In this document: in pieces, positions 55,172 through 64,000 of the stretch
How the letters are laid out: every line of letters starts with the position of its first letter
How positions within the stretch are numbered: the first letter of the stretch is position 1
Source of the DNA: Xanthomonas hortorum pv. pelargonii
GTDB taxonomy: Bacteria; Pseudomonadota; Gammaproteobacteria; Xanthomonadales; Xanthomonadaceae
Direction: 5' to 3'
DNA length: 64,000 nucleotides
Assembly (NCBI RefSeq): GCF_024499015.1
Contig: NZ_CP098604.1
Coordinates: forward strand, 3,410,001-3,474,000
Program-made: the position numbers and the translations under genes
Notes under the pieces: model-generated
The model's input: only the letters and a program-made list of their open reading frames with translations
What the model was told of the DNA's origin: nothing
The model's database searches: none

Positions 55172-55194
55172 GTAGGAGCGCACCTGGGCGCGAC
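55172..55194 (+). repeat. REP-like element (GTAGGAGCG family)
   Basis: GTAGGAGCGCACCTGGGCGCG forms a short hairpin (GAGCGC ... GGGCGC-type) of the kind common in Xanthomonas and Pseudomonas intergenic DNA. It is a single copy in the 259-base gap between the convergent TBDR and cca genes. Confidence 0.6.
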
Positions 55195-55272
55195 GTGGCT
55201 TTCACGACTGATGCTGGCCTAGCTCACCGATCCGCCGGCACAGCGCCGCTCCCCTCAATAAGCGACTGCTTC

Positions 55273-56511
55273 TCACTCCAAGCGCTTTAAAACGCGTACA
55301 GCCGCAATCGCGGCAATCCGTGCCTTCGCCAATGCCTCACCAATCTGCGGGCCTTGCAAACCTTCTGCAGCCAGGTCGCGTGCGTTGATTGCGAGCGCAG
55401 CGGCATGCAAGCGCTTGAGTTCTTCGCCCTGCGGATAGGCTGCGTTTTCGCTGCCCAGTCGGCCACGCTTGTCGGCTTCGCAGACCAGGGCGAGCTGTGC
55501 GACGCGCTCGGGGCGGCGGAAGGCATCGCAGCGCATCAGCAGTTCGTGCACGGTGCGGTCGCGCAGTTCGGGCAGGCGATGCACGTTCAAGTGTTCGCGG
55601 CAGGCGGTGACGGCAAGCTGGCGATAGTCCTGCGGCACCTTGAGGCGTTCGCACAGTGCTTGCAGCGGGGCGACGCCGCGTTGCTCGTGCATGATGTGGC
55701 GTGGCCATTCGTCGGGTGGTGTGAGTGCTTTGCCCAGATCGTGGGTGAGCGCGGCAAAGCCCACCAGCGCATCGCCCGGCGCTAGCCGCGCGGCCATGTC
55801 GCTGACCATTTCCTGGTGGATGCCGGTATCCACTTCAGGATGAAACTCGGCGCGTTGCGGTACGCCGTACAGCGCGTCGATTTCCGGCAGGATGACGCGC
55901 AGTGCGTCGGTGTCGTGCAGGGCGCGCAAAAATGCGGAGGGCTGCGCGCTTGCCAGTACGCGACGCAACTCCTGCCACACGCGTTCGGGCACCAGGCTGT
56001 CGAGTTCGCCGCTGGCGGCCATCTCGCGCATCAATGCAGCGGTCTCTGGCGCGATAGTGAAACCCAACGGTGCCAGTCGCGCCATGAAGCGCGCTGCGCG
56101 CAAGACGCGCACGGGATCTTCGACGAACGCCGGGCCTACATGACGCAGCACGCGCGCTTGCAGATCGCGCGCGCCGCCGTAGGGATCGAATAGCTCGCCA
56201 GTGTCTTCGTCGCGTGCGATCGCATTGATGGTGAAGTCGCGGCGCAGCAGGTCTTCTTCGAGCGTCACCGACGGGTCGGCATCCACCACGAAGCCACGAT
56301 AGCCGCGCCCGGACTTGCGCTCGGTACGCGCCAACGCATATTCCTCACCGCTACGCGGATGCAGGAATACCGGGAAATCCTTCCCCACCGGTTTGAAGCC
56401 CAGGCTTTCCATCTGCGCCTGATCGGCACCGACCACGACCCAGTCGCGGTCGCCAGCAGGCTGACCAAGCAGGGCATCGCGGACTGCGCCGCCAACGAGA
56501 TAGATCTTCAT
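55273..56511 (-). CDS. cca: tRNA nucleotidyltransferase (CCA-adding enzyme)
   Basis: A 412-residue enzyme adding CCA to tRNA 3' ends. Class II nucleotidyltransferase motifs are [13 protein letters not shown] and GDRDWVVVG (the DxD), then [10 protein letters not shown] and [16 protein letters not shown]. The C-terminal part has an HD phosphohydrolase domain ([20 protein letters not shown]), as in E. coli Cca. I chose the start at 56511 ([12 protein letters not shown]); an ATG two codons upstream (56517) is equally possible. Confidence 0.95.
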   Translation of the reverse strand: MKIYLVGGAVRDALLGQPAGDRDWVVVGADQAQMESLGFKPVGKDFPVFLHPRSGEEYALARTERKSGRGYRGFVVDADPSVTLEEDLLRRDFTINAIARDEDTGELFDPYGGARDLQARVLRHVGPAFVEDPVRVLRAARFMARLAPLGFTIAPETAALMREMAASGELDSLVPERVWQELRRVLASAQPSAFLRALHDTDALRVILPEIDALYGVPQRAEFHPEVDTGIHQEMVSDMAARLAPGDALVGFAALTHDLGKALTPPDEWPRHIMHEQRGVAPLQALCERLKVPQDYRQLAVTACREHLNVHRLPELRDRTVHELLMRCDAFRRPERVAQLALVCEADKRGRLGSENAAYPQGEELKRLHAAALAINARDLAAEGLQGPQIGEALAKARIAAIAAVRVLKRLE

Positions 56512-56669
56512 CGCCATATGATGCCCGATGCGGTGCGCGAGTCGAAACACCACGCATCGAGTGCTGACGGATTTCTGGCCAGAGTTCGGGGATAGCCAAG
56601 GGGCGCCAACATGCAAAATCTCTGCGTCTGGCGACGATTTGTCAGGGCGGATAGTTCAGTCGTCAAGCA

Positions 56670-57065
56670 GAGAGCGGCTGATCTGCGGTTTGGTTGCAGG
56701 GCCCTTGCCCGCCCACCATCGCGGGACACGCCGCAAGTACGTCCATGTAGGCTCTTACGCGGCATCCATGCCGCGTAAGGTCCCGCGACGGTGGGCGGGC
56801 AAGGACAAGTTGAGATGGTCGGTGTGCGAGATGCAAGCAGTGCATGACGTGTGTCATCTAGGTAATGGCGCGCCCAATCAGCTTCCAAAACAAGCAGAGG
56901 AATAAGCGGGCTTTTAACAAAGCAACCTGCAAACTTCCTGGTGCGGTGTCCTCGCCGATTGCGGGACCGTGTGGCGGCATGGATGCCGCCACCGAGCCTC
57001 CAGGGACGGATTCACGGCGTGTCCCGCGAGCGGCGAGGGCACCGCGCGCTCGACGGACTAAGCTT
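56670..57065. repeat. Palindromic intergenic module R3 (A and B units)
   Basis: Unit A has arms at 56703-56727 and 56780-56804 (24 of 25 pair); unit B has arms at 56943-56967 and 57021-57045. A spacer of about 138 bases lies between. The module fills most of the 720-base gap between the cca start and the slt stop; no real gene is seen there, and open frames through it are by-products of the palindromes. Confidence 0.9.
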
Positions 57066-57231
57066 TTGACTGCACCTAACTTATGCAACGACCCTCGGTT
57101 GCCTTGAAGCGTTAGAGGATGTTGATACAACAGTCGTCAGCGAAGATTGTCTGATTTGCACCTTGGCCGCAGCGCAAAGACCCAAGCACGACTACCTCGT
57201 ACGGCAGCCGTGCTCGTCGGCTAACTGGAGC

Positions 57232-59205
57232 TCAATCCTGCGCCGCGTTGTTGGCGGTCTGGCCCGGCGTGCACACCGGCTTCAAGCGCTTGTCCACCAG
57301 TTTGCCCATCAGCCGGTCGCTCAACGGCAGCATGTCGCCGTTGAGTTGCCAGTCGTAGATCACGCTGAAGGCCAACACACGCGCCACGTACTCGCGGGTT
57401 TCCTTGTAGCTGATGGTCTCTATCCAGAAGTCCGGCTCGAAGTTGGGCCGTTGCGATTGCCAGCGCCCGGTCGGCCCGGGGCCGGCGTTGTAGGCGGCGA
57501 TGGTGAGGTAGGGCAGGCCGTAGGTGTTGAGCAACTGACGCAAATAGGCGGTGCCGATGGCGATGTTGGTGTCCGGCTCGTACAGGCTGGTGGCACCTGC
57601 GTAACCGGGCAAGGCGATGCCCTTTGCCACGGCGGCGCCGGTGCCCGGCAATACCTGCATCAGGCCCATTGCGTTGGCAGGCGAGCGGGCGCGTGGATTG
57701 AAAATGCTTTCGGCACGAATTTCTGCTGCCACCCAGGCCGGATCGATCGCGTTCTTGGCGGCTTCGCGGCGGATGCTGTCGTCGTGATGCAGCGGAAAGC
57801 GCAATGCATACAGCCGTTGTTCGTCCGGCTGCTTGCCGAGCGCGAACACCGCGCGATCGAACCAGCCGTTCTCGCTGGCCACTTTCACGGCCAGACGGCG
57901 TTGGGTGTCGTCGAAGCGGGTGGCGGCATCGTTCCACTCGGCCACCGCCCAACCGGGGCGGTCGATCTGGAACAACGCAATCGCGCGGATCAATGCCGGG
58001 TCACGCGCAACCGCGGCCTTGGCCTGCGGATTGTCCTTGGGCTCCCACGGACACAGCCGATAGGGCTGCTGCAGACGATCGGCGGCCAGAAAGCCGTGGA
58101 AGGTCGGCGATTGCGCGGCCGCACGATACAGCGGCTGTGCGGCCGCGGCAGCGCCGGTCTTCTCGGCCAGGCGCGCTTCGAAATACTGCCAGCGCGAGTC
58201 GCTGCGCTGGGTGGCGGACATCTTGCGGATCGCCGCCAATGCAGCCGGCCAGTCGCCACGCGACATCGCCTCACGCGCGCGCCATTCGTGCAGGCGTTCG
58301 TCGTACGAGGCATCGGGCACTGCGTTGAGGCGGCGCGCCGAATCCGGCAAGTACGAGGCCACTGTCCACAGCGCGATCTGGTACAGCACCTGGCCGCGCT
58401 GCGCCTCGCTAAAGCCGAGTGCGGTAGCCAGTTGCGGCAGCTGTTGCTCGGCCGCGTCCGGGTCGCTCTTGGCCAACTTGGCCAGCCCATCGACAGCGAT
58501 GCCACGGCTGCGTTCGGTCTTGGGCCAACCCAGTGCACGCGGGTGCACCTTGTCCAGAAACGCGGCGTAATCGGTGGCTAACGCCAGATCGGCCACCGGC
58601 AGGCCGCGTGCGGCGGTGCGCATCACCGCAGGCAGTTGTGCATCGGCCGCCGCTTCCACGCGTTCCCAGCGCAATGCCGGGGTGAGATCCCCGCGCGACT
58701 CCAGCCCGGCAACGACCGGATCGCAGGCATCCGGCAGCGCCTTGCCGTTGCGCCATAGCGTGAGCGCATCGCGGCTCCATTGTGCATCGGCCTTGCCGGT
58801 GGCCTGACGCGCAGTGAGCTGTGCGCAGCGCAGGCCGAGGTTGTCGGTGGATTTCCAATTGGCCAGCAGCGTGGTCCAGTCCTGGCGACGCGCTACGGCC
58901 GGCAGCCAAGTGCTACGGAAGCTCTCCGCCACCGGTTGGCCCGCATAGCGCTGCAGAAACCCCTGCGCCTGCGCATTGGAAACGCTGTCGATGCTGCGCT
59001 TGAGCGTGGCGAATTCCAGCCAGCCATACAGCGGATGGCGACTCAAAGCACTGAGTTGACCGGCGTCGGATTGACCGCGCTCTGCAGCGGCGATGGCATC
59101 GCGCATGGCGGTGAGTTGCGGGTCCAGGCTTTGGGCATGCAGCGCAGTGCTGCCAAGGCACAGCAGGCCGACGAAAACAGTGGCGAGACGGGGGGCATAA
59201 GTCAT
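57232..59205 (-). CDS. slt: Soluble lytic murein transglycosylase
   Basis: A 657-residue periplasmic enzyme cutting peptidoglycan to 1,6-anhydro products. The signal peptide ends TALHAQ (about residue 22). The long N-terminal region is an alpha-helical superhelix (U/L-type), and the C-terminal SLT domain has the catalytic Glu in AEIRAESIFNPRARSPANAMGLMQV and the AAYNAGPGPTGRW signature. It matches E. coli Slt70 in size and plan. I chose the start at 59205; earlier in-frame starts lie in the region shared with the divergent TBDR promoter. Confidence 0.92.
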   Translation of the reverse strand: MTYAPRLATVFVGLLCLGSTALHAQSLDPQLTAMRDAIAAAERGQSDAGQLSALSRHPLYGWLEFATLKRSIDSVSNAQAQGFLQRYAGQPVAESFRSTWLPAVARRQDWTTLLANWKSTDNLGLRCAQLTARQATGKADAQWSRDALTLWRNGKALPDACDPVVAGLESRGDLTPALRWERVEAAADAQLPAVMRTAARGLPVADLALATDYAAFLDKVHPRALGWPKTERSRGIAVDGLAKLAKSDPDAAEQQLPQLATALGFSEAQRGQVLYQIALWTVASYLPDSARRLNAVPDASYDERLHEWRAREAMSRGDWPAALAAIRKMSATQRSDSRWQYFEARLAEKTGAAAAAQPLYRAAAQSPTFHGFLAADRLQQPYRLCPWEPKDNPQAKAAVARDPALIRAIALFQIDRPGWAVAEWNDAATRFDDTQRRLAVKVASENGWFDRAVFALGKQPDEQRLYALRFPLHHDDSIRREAAKNAIDPAWVAAEIRAESIFNPRARSPANAMGLMQVLPGTGAAVAKGIALPGYAGATSLYEPDTNIAIGTAYLRQLLNTYGLPYLTIAAYNAGPGPTGRWQSQRPNFEPDFWIETISYKETREYVARVLAFSVIYDWQLNGDMLPLSDRLMGKLVDKRLKPVCTPGQTANNAAQD

Positions 59206-59475
59206 TGCGCGATGATACCGAAGCACGCATGAGCGCTTGAGTGAATGCGCGTTGCAGCGCTGCGAACGCGCAGATCTCGGCGTGCAGGCGTAGCGCGTGA
59301 GGGCACGCGCAATTGCACGCTCGCGTTCAGGTGTTACGCCATGGCAACCACTGCGGCCTGCTGCGCAGTGCTGCACTGCCAGCTTGCGGCGCGTTAAGGT
59401 TTCGTTTAAAAGTTGGGGCGGACCGCAGGGCACGGGGGCGTGCGGATACTTGAAATCCTTCTGGAGAGAGAACGG

Positions 59476-62355
59476 ATGAAGCGTCTGATTGCCCCTCATC
59501 GGTCATGCCTGGCCGTGCAGTTGTCGTTGTGTCTGATTCCCACACTCGCCTGGGCGCAACAGCCCGAGGCCGCCCCGAGTACGCGCACGCTCGACAGCGT
59601 GCAGGTCACCGGCACGCGCATCAAGACCGCCGAATTGCAGGGCCAGGTGCCGATCCAGACGCTCAATCGCGCCGACATCGAACGCACCGGCCTGACCTCG
59701 ATCGGCGAGGTGCTGCAGGAACTCACCGCGTCCGGCTCGGCGCTCAATGCCAAGTTCAATTCGTCCGGCAACTTCGGCTTTCCGCCGGACGGCGGTGGTG
59801 TGGGTGCGGGCTCGGCGCAGGTGGATCTGCGCCATCTCGGGTCCAAGCGCGTGCTGGTGCTGGTGGATGGCATTCGCTGGGTCAACGAATCTTCGGCCTC
59901 CGGCGTGGGGTCGTCGACCGATCTCAACACCATTCCGCTGGCGATCGTGGAGCGCATCGAGGTGCTCGAAGACGGCGCTTCGTCGCTGTACGGTTCGGAT
60001 GCGATTGCCGGCGTGGTCAACATCATCACCCGGCGCAGCTTCGACGGTGCGCAGGTCACGCTCAACTACGGGCAGTACGGCAAGGGCGATGGCGCCAATC
60101 AGGGTATGGACCTGGCCTGGGGCACCAGCGGCGAGGATTTCAGCCTGTTTCTGGGTGCCAGCTACGTCAAGCAGGACCCGATCTATGCACGCGACCGCGC
60201 GCAGGCCCGCTTTCCGATTCCGGGCACCGGGCTGACCTTCGCCAGCTCGGCAACGCCAGATGGGCGCTTCCAGTTCGTCGACCCCAACACCGGTGTGCGT
60301 CAGAACCTCACGCCCAATGCCGGTGTCGGCACGCCGCAATACGATGGCAGTGCGGGGTGTACACGCAGCGACGATTACCACTGTTTCGGCACCGCAGACC
60401 GCTACAACTTTGCCGAGCAGAATCTGTTGCTGACACCGTCCGAGCGCAAGGGTGTATTTGCGCAGTTTCGCTATTACTTCAACGACGATGTGCAGTGGTA
60501 TGTCAAAGCGTTGGGCAATAGGCGCGAGTCGACCAACCAGGCCGCACCCGAGCCGATCTTTCTCGGCCCCGATGCAGGCACCGGCAATCCGCTGGCCGAC
60601 AACATCGTGATTTCGGCGCTGAATCCGTTCAATCCATTCGGCTTTGAGTTGAACTCGGCTACCAACCTGATCCAGATCGGCCGCCGCCCGGTGGAAGGCG
60701 GGGCGCGTCGGTTCGAGCAGCAGGTCGATACGCAATACTTCGGCACCGGTCTGGTGGGCACCTTCGAAGGCGCGGCGCGCACGTGGTTCTGGGACGTCAA
60801 CGGCATGTACAGCAAGAACAAGGCCGAGCAGACCAACTACGGCAGCTACAACCTGTTCAACATCAATCTGGGGTTGGGCGACCCGGCCGCGTGTGCGGCA
60901 GTGGCCGGCTGCGTGCCATTGGATATCTTCAGCGGCGCCGGCAGCATCACGCCAGAGATGTTGCGCTGGATCCAGCCGGTGGTGCGCGACCGCAGCCAGA
61001 ACGAATTGAGCCTGTTCACCGCCAACCTCAGCAGCGAGTTGTTCCAGTTGCCCGGCGGTGCGGTGTCGTTCGCCACCGGCTACGAGTACCGCAAGTACGA
61101 GGGTTCGTATCAGCCCGATCCGCTCACCGTGGCCGGCCGCTACAACGGTGTGCCATCGCTGCCGACCTCGGGCAGTTACGACGTCAATGAAGCCTATCTC
61201 GAACTCAACGTCCCGATCTTCGCCAATTCGTCGTTGGGCGACAAACTCGATTTGAATATTGCCGGCCGCTATTCGGATTACTCCACCTTTGGCGGCGAGT
61301 TCACGCCAAAATACGGCCTGCGCTGGCAAGTCACCGACGAGTTGGTGCTGCGCACCAGTTATGCAGAAGGCTTCCGTGCGCCGACCATCGGTGAGTTGTT
61401 CGGTTCGGCGGCGCGCGCCGACCTGCAGTTGTCCGATCCATGTTCGATCGGGTTGGGCGGCACCGCGCCGCGCGGCAGTGCTGCCAACTGCGCTACGCTC
61501 GGTGCGCCGGTGGGCTATCAACAGGCCAATCAGCAGATCTCGGTCACCACGGGGGGCAACGAGCAGTTGGATCCTGAGCGCTCGCGCAGTTTCAGTGCCG
61601 GCTTCGTGTTTAGCCCGGGCTTTGCGAGCAATGCCAGTTGGTCGGATCGCCTCGATCTGGAGATGACGTTCTATCGCCATCATGTGGATGGGGCGATTCA
61701 GGCGATCAATGCGCAGACGCAGCTGGATCTGTGCGTGGATACGTTGGATGCGCTGTACTGCAACGGCATCACGCGTGCATCCACCGGGGGCATCAATGCG
61801 TTCAATAATCGGTTGACCAATCTGGGTTCGATCAAGACCGACGGTTGGGATGTGGATCTGTTCTGGACGCTGCCGGAAACCGGCTTGGGCCGCTTCAAGT
61901 TGTCGTGGCAGAACACCTTCGTGGGCCGTTACGAGGCGCTCGGTGCAGTAGGGCAACGGCAGCCGCAAGGTCCAGGCATCGAGGTGGTGGATAGCGCGAT
62001 TCCCGAGTGGACCAGCAACGCGGTGTTGGATTGGTCGTTGGGCAATTGGACGGCATCATGGACGGCGCGCCACATTTCCAAACTCACCGAGCAATGCGGC
62101 GATGCGGTGGAATTTGCGGTGTGTTCCGATCCTGCCGTGGGCACCAATCGGCTAGATGCGATCACCTATCACGATGCGCAGGTGGGTTATCGCGTCGATT
62201 GGCTCAAGGGTCTGCAACTGACGGCTGGCTTGAACAACGTGTTCGACAAGGATCCGCCGCTCTGCCTGTCGTGCTCACTCAATGGCTATGACGCGTCCAC
62301 TTACGACATTCCCGGTGGGCGCTTCTGGTATGCACGTGTGGATTTGAAGTTTTAG
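59476..62355 (+). CDS. TonB-dependent receptor
   Basis: A 959-residue outer-membrane receptor. The signal peptide ends AWAQ (about residue 28), followed by TonB-box-like [15 protein letters not shown] and the plug with [38 protein letters not shown] and [24 protein letters not shown] (in pieces). The extracellular loops include several Cys residues (e.g. [13 protein letters not shown]). The barrel ends WYARVDLKF. This plug type differs from the two nag-locus receptors. The ligand is unknown and it has no substrate-specific neighbours. It is divergent from slt with 270 bases between starts. Confidence 0.9.
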   Translation: MKRLIAPHRSCLAVQLSLCLIPTLAWAQQPEAAPSTRTLDSVQVTGTRIKTAELQGQVPIQTLNRADIERTGLTSIGEVLQELTASGSALNAKFNSSGNFGFPPDGGGVGAGSAQVDLRHLGSKRVLVLVDGIRWVNESSASGVGSSTDLNTIPLAIVERIEVLEDGASSLYGSDAIAGVVNIITRRSFDGAQVTLNYGQYGKGDGANQGMDLAWGTSGEDFSLFLGASYVKQDPIYARDRAQARFPIPGTGLTFASSATPDGRFQFVDPNTGVRQNLTPNAGVGTPQYDGSAGCTRSDDYHCFGTADRYNFAEQNLLLTPSERKGVFAQFRYYFNDDVQWYVKALGNRRESTNQAAPEPIFLGPDAGTGNPLADNIVISALNPFNPFGFELNSATNLIQIGRRPVEGGARRFEQQVDTQYFGTGLVGTFEGAARTWFWDVNGMYSKNKAEQTNYGSYNLFNINLGLGDPAACAAVAGCVPLDIFSGAGSITPEMLRWIQPVVRDRSQNELSLFTANLSSELFQLPGGAVSFATGYEYRKYEGSYQPDPLTVAGRYNGVPSLPTSGSYDVNEAYLELNVPIFANSSLGDKLDLNIAGRYSDYSTFGGEFTPKYGLRWQVTDELVLRTSYAEGFRAPTIGELFGSAARADLQLSDPCSIGLGGTAPRGSAANCATLGAPVGYQQANQQISVTTGGNEQLDPERSRSFSAGFVFSPGFASNASWSDRLDLEMTFYRHHVDGAIQAINAQTQLDLCVDTLDALYCNGITRASTGGINAFNNRLTNLGSIKTDGWDVDLFWTLPETGLGRFKLSWQNTFVGRYEALGAVGQRQPQGPGIEVVDSAIPEWTSNAVLDWSLGNWTASWTARHISKLTEQCGDAVEFAVCSDPAVGTNRLDAITYHDAQVGYRVDWLKGLQLTAGLNNVFDKDPPLCLSCSLNGYDASTYDIPGGRFWYARVDLKF

Positions 62356-62379
62356 TCCATCAGGTCGGGTCGGTCGTAA

Positions 62380-62785
62380 AGCGGAGAGCGGGTGATCTGC
62401 GGCTTGGCTGTGGGGCCCTTGCCCGCCCACCATCGCGGGACACGCCGCAAGTACGTCCGTGTAGGCTCTTACGCGGCATCCATGCCGCGTAAGGTCCCGC
62501 GATGGTGGGCGGGCAAGGACCAGTCGAGATGGTCGGTGCGCATGGTTGCAAGCAAGGCATGGTGTGTTGTTTGGATAACGCCGCGGCCGATCAGCTTCGC
62601 AACGCAAAACGCAACGCGATCAACAGGTAGGCCTTCATCAAACTACCGACCAACTTTCTGGTGCGGTGTCCTCACCGATTGCGGGACCGTGTGGCGGCAT
62701 GGATGCCGCCACCGAGCCTACATGGACGTACTTGCGGCGTGTCCCGCGAGCGGTGAGGGCACCGCGCCCTCGACTACCCAGGTTC
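62380..62785. repeat. Palindromic intergenic module R4 (A and B units)
   Basis: Unit A has arms at 62417-62441 and 62494-62518 (25 of 25 pair, with a compensatory A-T in place of R1's G-C); unit B has arms at 62663-62687 and 62741-62765. The B loop here is nearly the same as the A loop, unlike R2 and R3. The module lies between the TBDR stop and the IS element. Confidence 0.9.
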
Positions 62786-62842
62786 ACGGCCGCCGCAGTT
62801 ACCAGTTCACCTTGCGAGCAGGTTGAATCGCGGCCTTTACTA

Positions 62843-63656
62843 GGGCCTGTTAACACATCCGAAGCCCATCAACGACTAGGACGAAGCTGAGGAATCCAAG
62901 GAACATGACATCCAGCTTCTCGAAGCGCGAGAAAATCCGGCGGTAGCCTTTCAAGCGACGGAACAGTCTCTCCACTTCGTTACGCCGCTTGTACATCTCC
63001 CGGTTGTATTCCCAAGGCTCGACCCGATTGGATTTCGGCGGGACCACCGGCACGAAGCCAAGATCGAGCGCCAACTGGCGGGTTTCGTTGCCTTCGTAAG
63101 CACGGTCCATCAACAAATGAATCGGCCGCTCCACTGGCCCCAGGTGTTCAAGCAACGCGCGGCCTGCAGGTGCGTCATGCACGTTGCCAGGCGTCAATCC
63201 AAAGGTGATGGCTGTTCGAGCATCTGCGGCAACCATATGAATCTTGGTGTTCCATCCACCGCGAGACTTGCCGACGGCCTGCGGGCCGTTTTTTTTAATG
63301 CACCCGTGCCATCGGGATGGACCTTGACGCTGGTGGAGTCCAGCGAGACTGCTTCGATCTTGATGCGCACGATCTGGGACTTCTGCAATTGGGCGAACAT
63401 CCGGTCCAGCACACCCGCCTTGGCCCAACGGTTCATGCGTGTGTAGACCGTATGCCAGTTGCCAAAGCGCTTGGGTAGGCCGCGCCATTTGCAGCCATGC
63501 TCGGCAACGTAAAGGATGGCGTTGACCACTTGCAGGTTGGTCATGCTGACATTGCCGCGCTGCGCCGGCAGGCAGTGTTCGATCAGAGAAAATTGTGCTG
63601 GCGTGATCTCCATGCCCAATAGTTTAATCGCTCGGGCCATTAGTGTTAACAGGCCC
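62843..63656. mobile_element. IS5-family insertion sequence, about 814 bp
   Basis: Perfect 14-bp terminal inverted repeats: gggcctgttaacac at 62843-62856 and gtgttaacaggccc at 63643-63656. TA flanks both ends, consistent with a 2-bp target duplication. It carries one transposase on the minus strand in two overlapping frames. It inserted between module R4 and the end of betA, 10 bases from the betA stop codon. Confidence 0.93.
62850..63613 (-). CDS. IS5-family DDE transposase made by -1 frameshifting
   Basis: Frame 1 (from 63613, MEITPAQFSLIEHCLPAQRG) encodes the N-terminal part with the first catalytic Asp in SLDSTSVKVHPDG and runs to GALKK. Frame 2 continues KNGPQAVGKSRGGWNTKIH with the second Asp in LLMDRAYEGNE and the Glu in RNEVERLFRRLKGYRRIF, ending at 62850. 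They join at an A8 run (T8 on the plus strand, 63289-63296), a classic slippery site for -1 slippage in this IS group. The fused product is about 254 residues and looks functional. The start could also be 63640. Confidence 0.88.
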
Positions 63657-63666
63657 TAAATGCAGA

Positions 63667-64000
63667 TCACCCACGCACAGGCGCATCGCCCGCCACGTAG
63701 TAGTCCGCCGTACTGCGTGGCAATGGCGTGCGGCCACGCATGCGGTCGGCGATCTTCTCGGCGATCATGATCGTGGTGGCGTTGAGGTTGCCGGTGATGA
63801 TGCGCGGCATGATCGAGGCATCGATCACGCGCAGGCCTTCCATGCCGTGCACGCGGCCCTGTCCATCGACCACCGCCATATCGTCGGTACCCATCGCGCA
63901 GGAGCAGGAGGGATGGTAGGCCGTCTCTGCACGCGCACGCACGAAGGCGTCGAGTTCGGCATCGGTCTTGCAGTCCGCGCTCGGGCTGATCTCGCGGCCG
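63667..64000 (-). CDS. betA: Choline dehydrogenase, C-terminal part (runs off the window)
   Basis: The last 111 codons of a GMC-type flavoprotein that oxidises choline to betaine aldehyde and glycine betaine, an osmoprotectant. The segment [42 protein letters not shown] and [19 protein letters not shown] (in pieces) is the GMC signature with the catalytic His and Asn, and ends [15 protein letters not shown] as in BetA. The start is beyond position 64000. The stop lies 10 bases from the IS element, so the insertion spared the gene. Confidence 0.93.
   Translation of the reverse strand, partial: GREISPSADCKTDAELDAFVRARAETAYHPSCSCAMGTDDMAVVDGQGRVHGMEGLRVIDASIMPRIITGNLNATTIMIAEKIADRMRGRTPLPRSTADYYVAGDAPVRG

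Noticed and set aside
1..64000. CRISPR array, tRNA or rRNA genes
   Set aside because: No regularly spaced direct repeats and no tRNA or rRNA-like segments were seen on reading both strands.

Overview
The window is high-GC chromosomal DNA from a Xanthomonas-like gammaproteobacterium. The main reasons are a complete type II secretion (T2SS) cluster in the order C-D-E-F-G-H-I-J-K-L-M-N, which matches the second (Xcs) T2SS known from the X. campestris and X. citri groups, a nag (N-acetylglucosamine) locus with both a GntR-type and a LacI-type regulator, and four large TonB-dependent receptors (TBDRs). I cannot fix the species from sequence reading alone.

Layout. 0-10.4 kb: envelope and housekeeping genes (nucleotidyltransferase-like protein, lipoprotein, glycine-zipper protein, short-form 6-phosphogluconate dehydrogenase, Gfo/Idh/MocA oxidoreductase, BON-domain protein, VOC protein, tannase-family lipoprotein, a frameshifted SRPBCC gene and a LysR regulator). 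10.6-14.4 kb: a three-gene signalling operon (membrane histidine kinase, single-domain response regulator, hybrid REC-kinase-REC). 14.5-18.9 kb: folK, a pteridine-reductase-type SDR, a MidA-type methyltransferase, a VanZ-like protein, two palindromic repeat modules and a 2OG-Fe(II) oxygenase. 19.1-34.3 kb: an ElpS-like lipoprotein, a TBDR and xcsC-xcsN; the pseudopilin and assembly genes are tightly overlapped and probably co-transcribed.

35.0-55.0 kb: a glycan/GlcNAc utilisation locus. A TBDR would import oligosaccharides, a Tat-exported GH2 enzyme and a GH89 alpha-N-acetylglucosaminidase would trim them, and a NagX-type membrane acyltransferase (frameshifted here), nagR, nagP, nagQ, nagB-II and nagA would handle uptake, control and catabolism. 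A frameshifted S41 peptidase and a second TBDR follow. LacI-type palindromes lie upstream of both bracketing TBDRs, and AATTGGT repeats lie upstream of the first TBDR and of nagR.

55.2-64.0 kb: cca, slt, another TBDR, two more palindromic repeat modules, an IS5-family element whose transposase needs a -1 frameshift, and the 3' end of betA running off the window.

The most notable points are: (1) the lipoprotein-TBDR-T2SS block, which I recall as resembling the phosphate-responsive ElpS/T2SS locus of Caulobacter; (2) a bacterial pairing of a HGSNAT-like acyltransferase with a NAGLU-like GH89 enzyme; (3) a two-subtype family of long palindromic intergenic modules with compensatory base changes; and (4) three separate reading-frame breaks that all fall at TTTTT runs.
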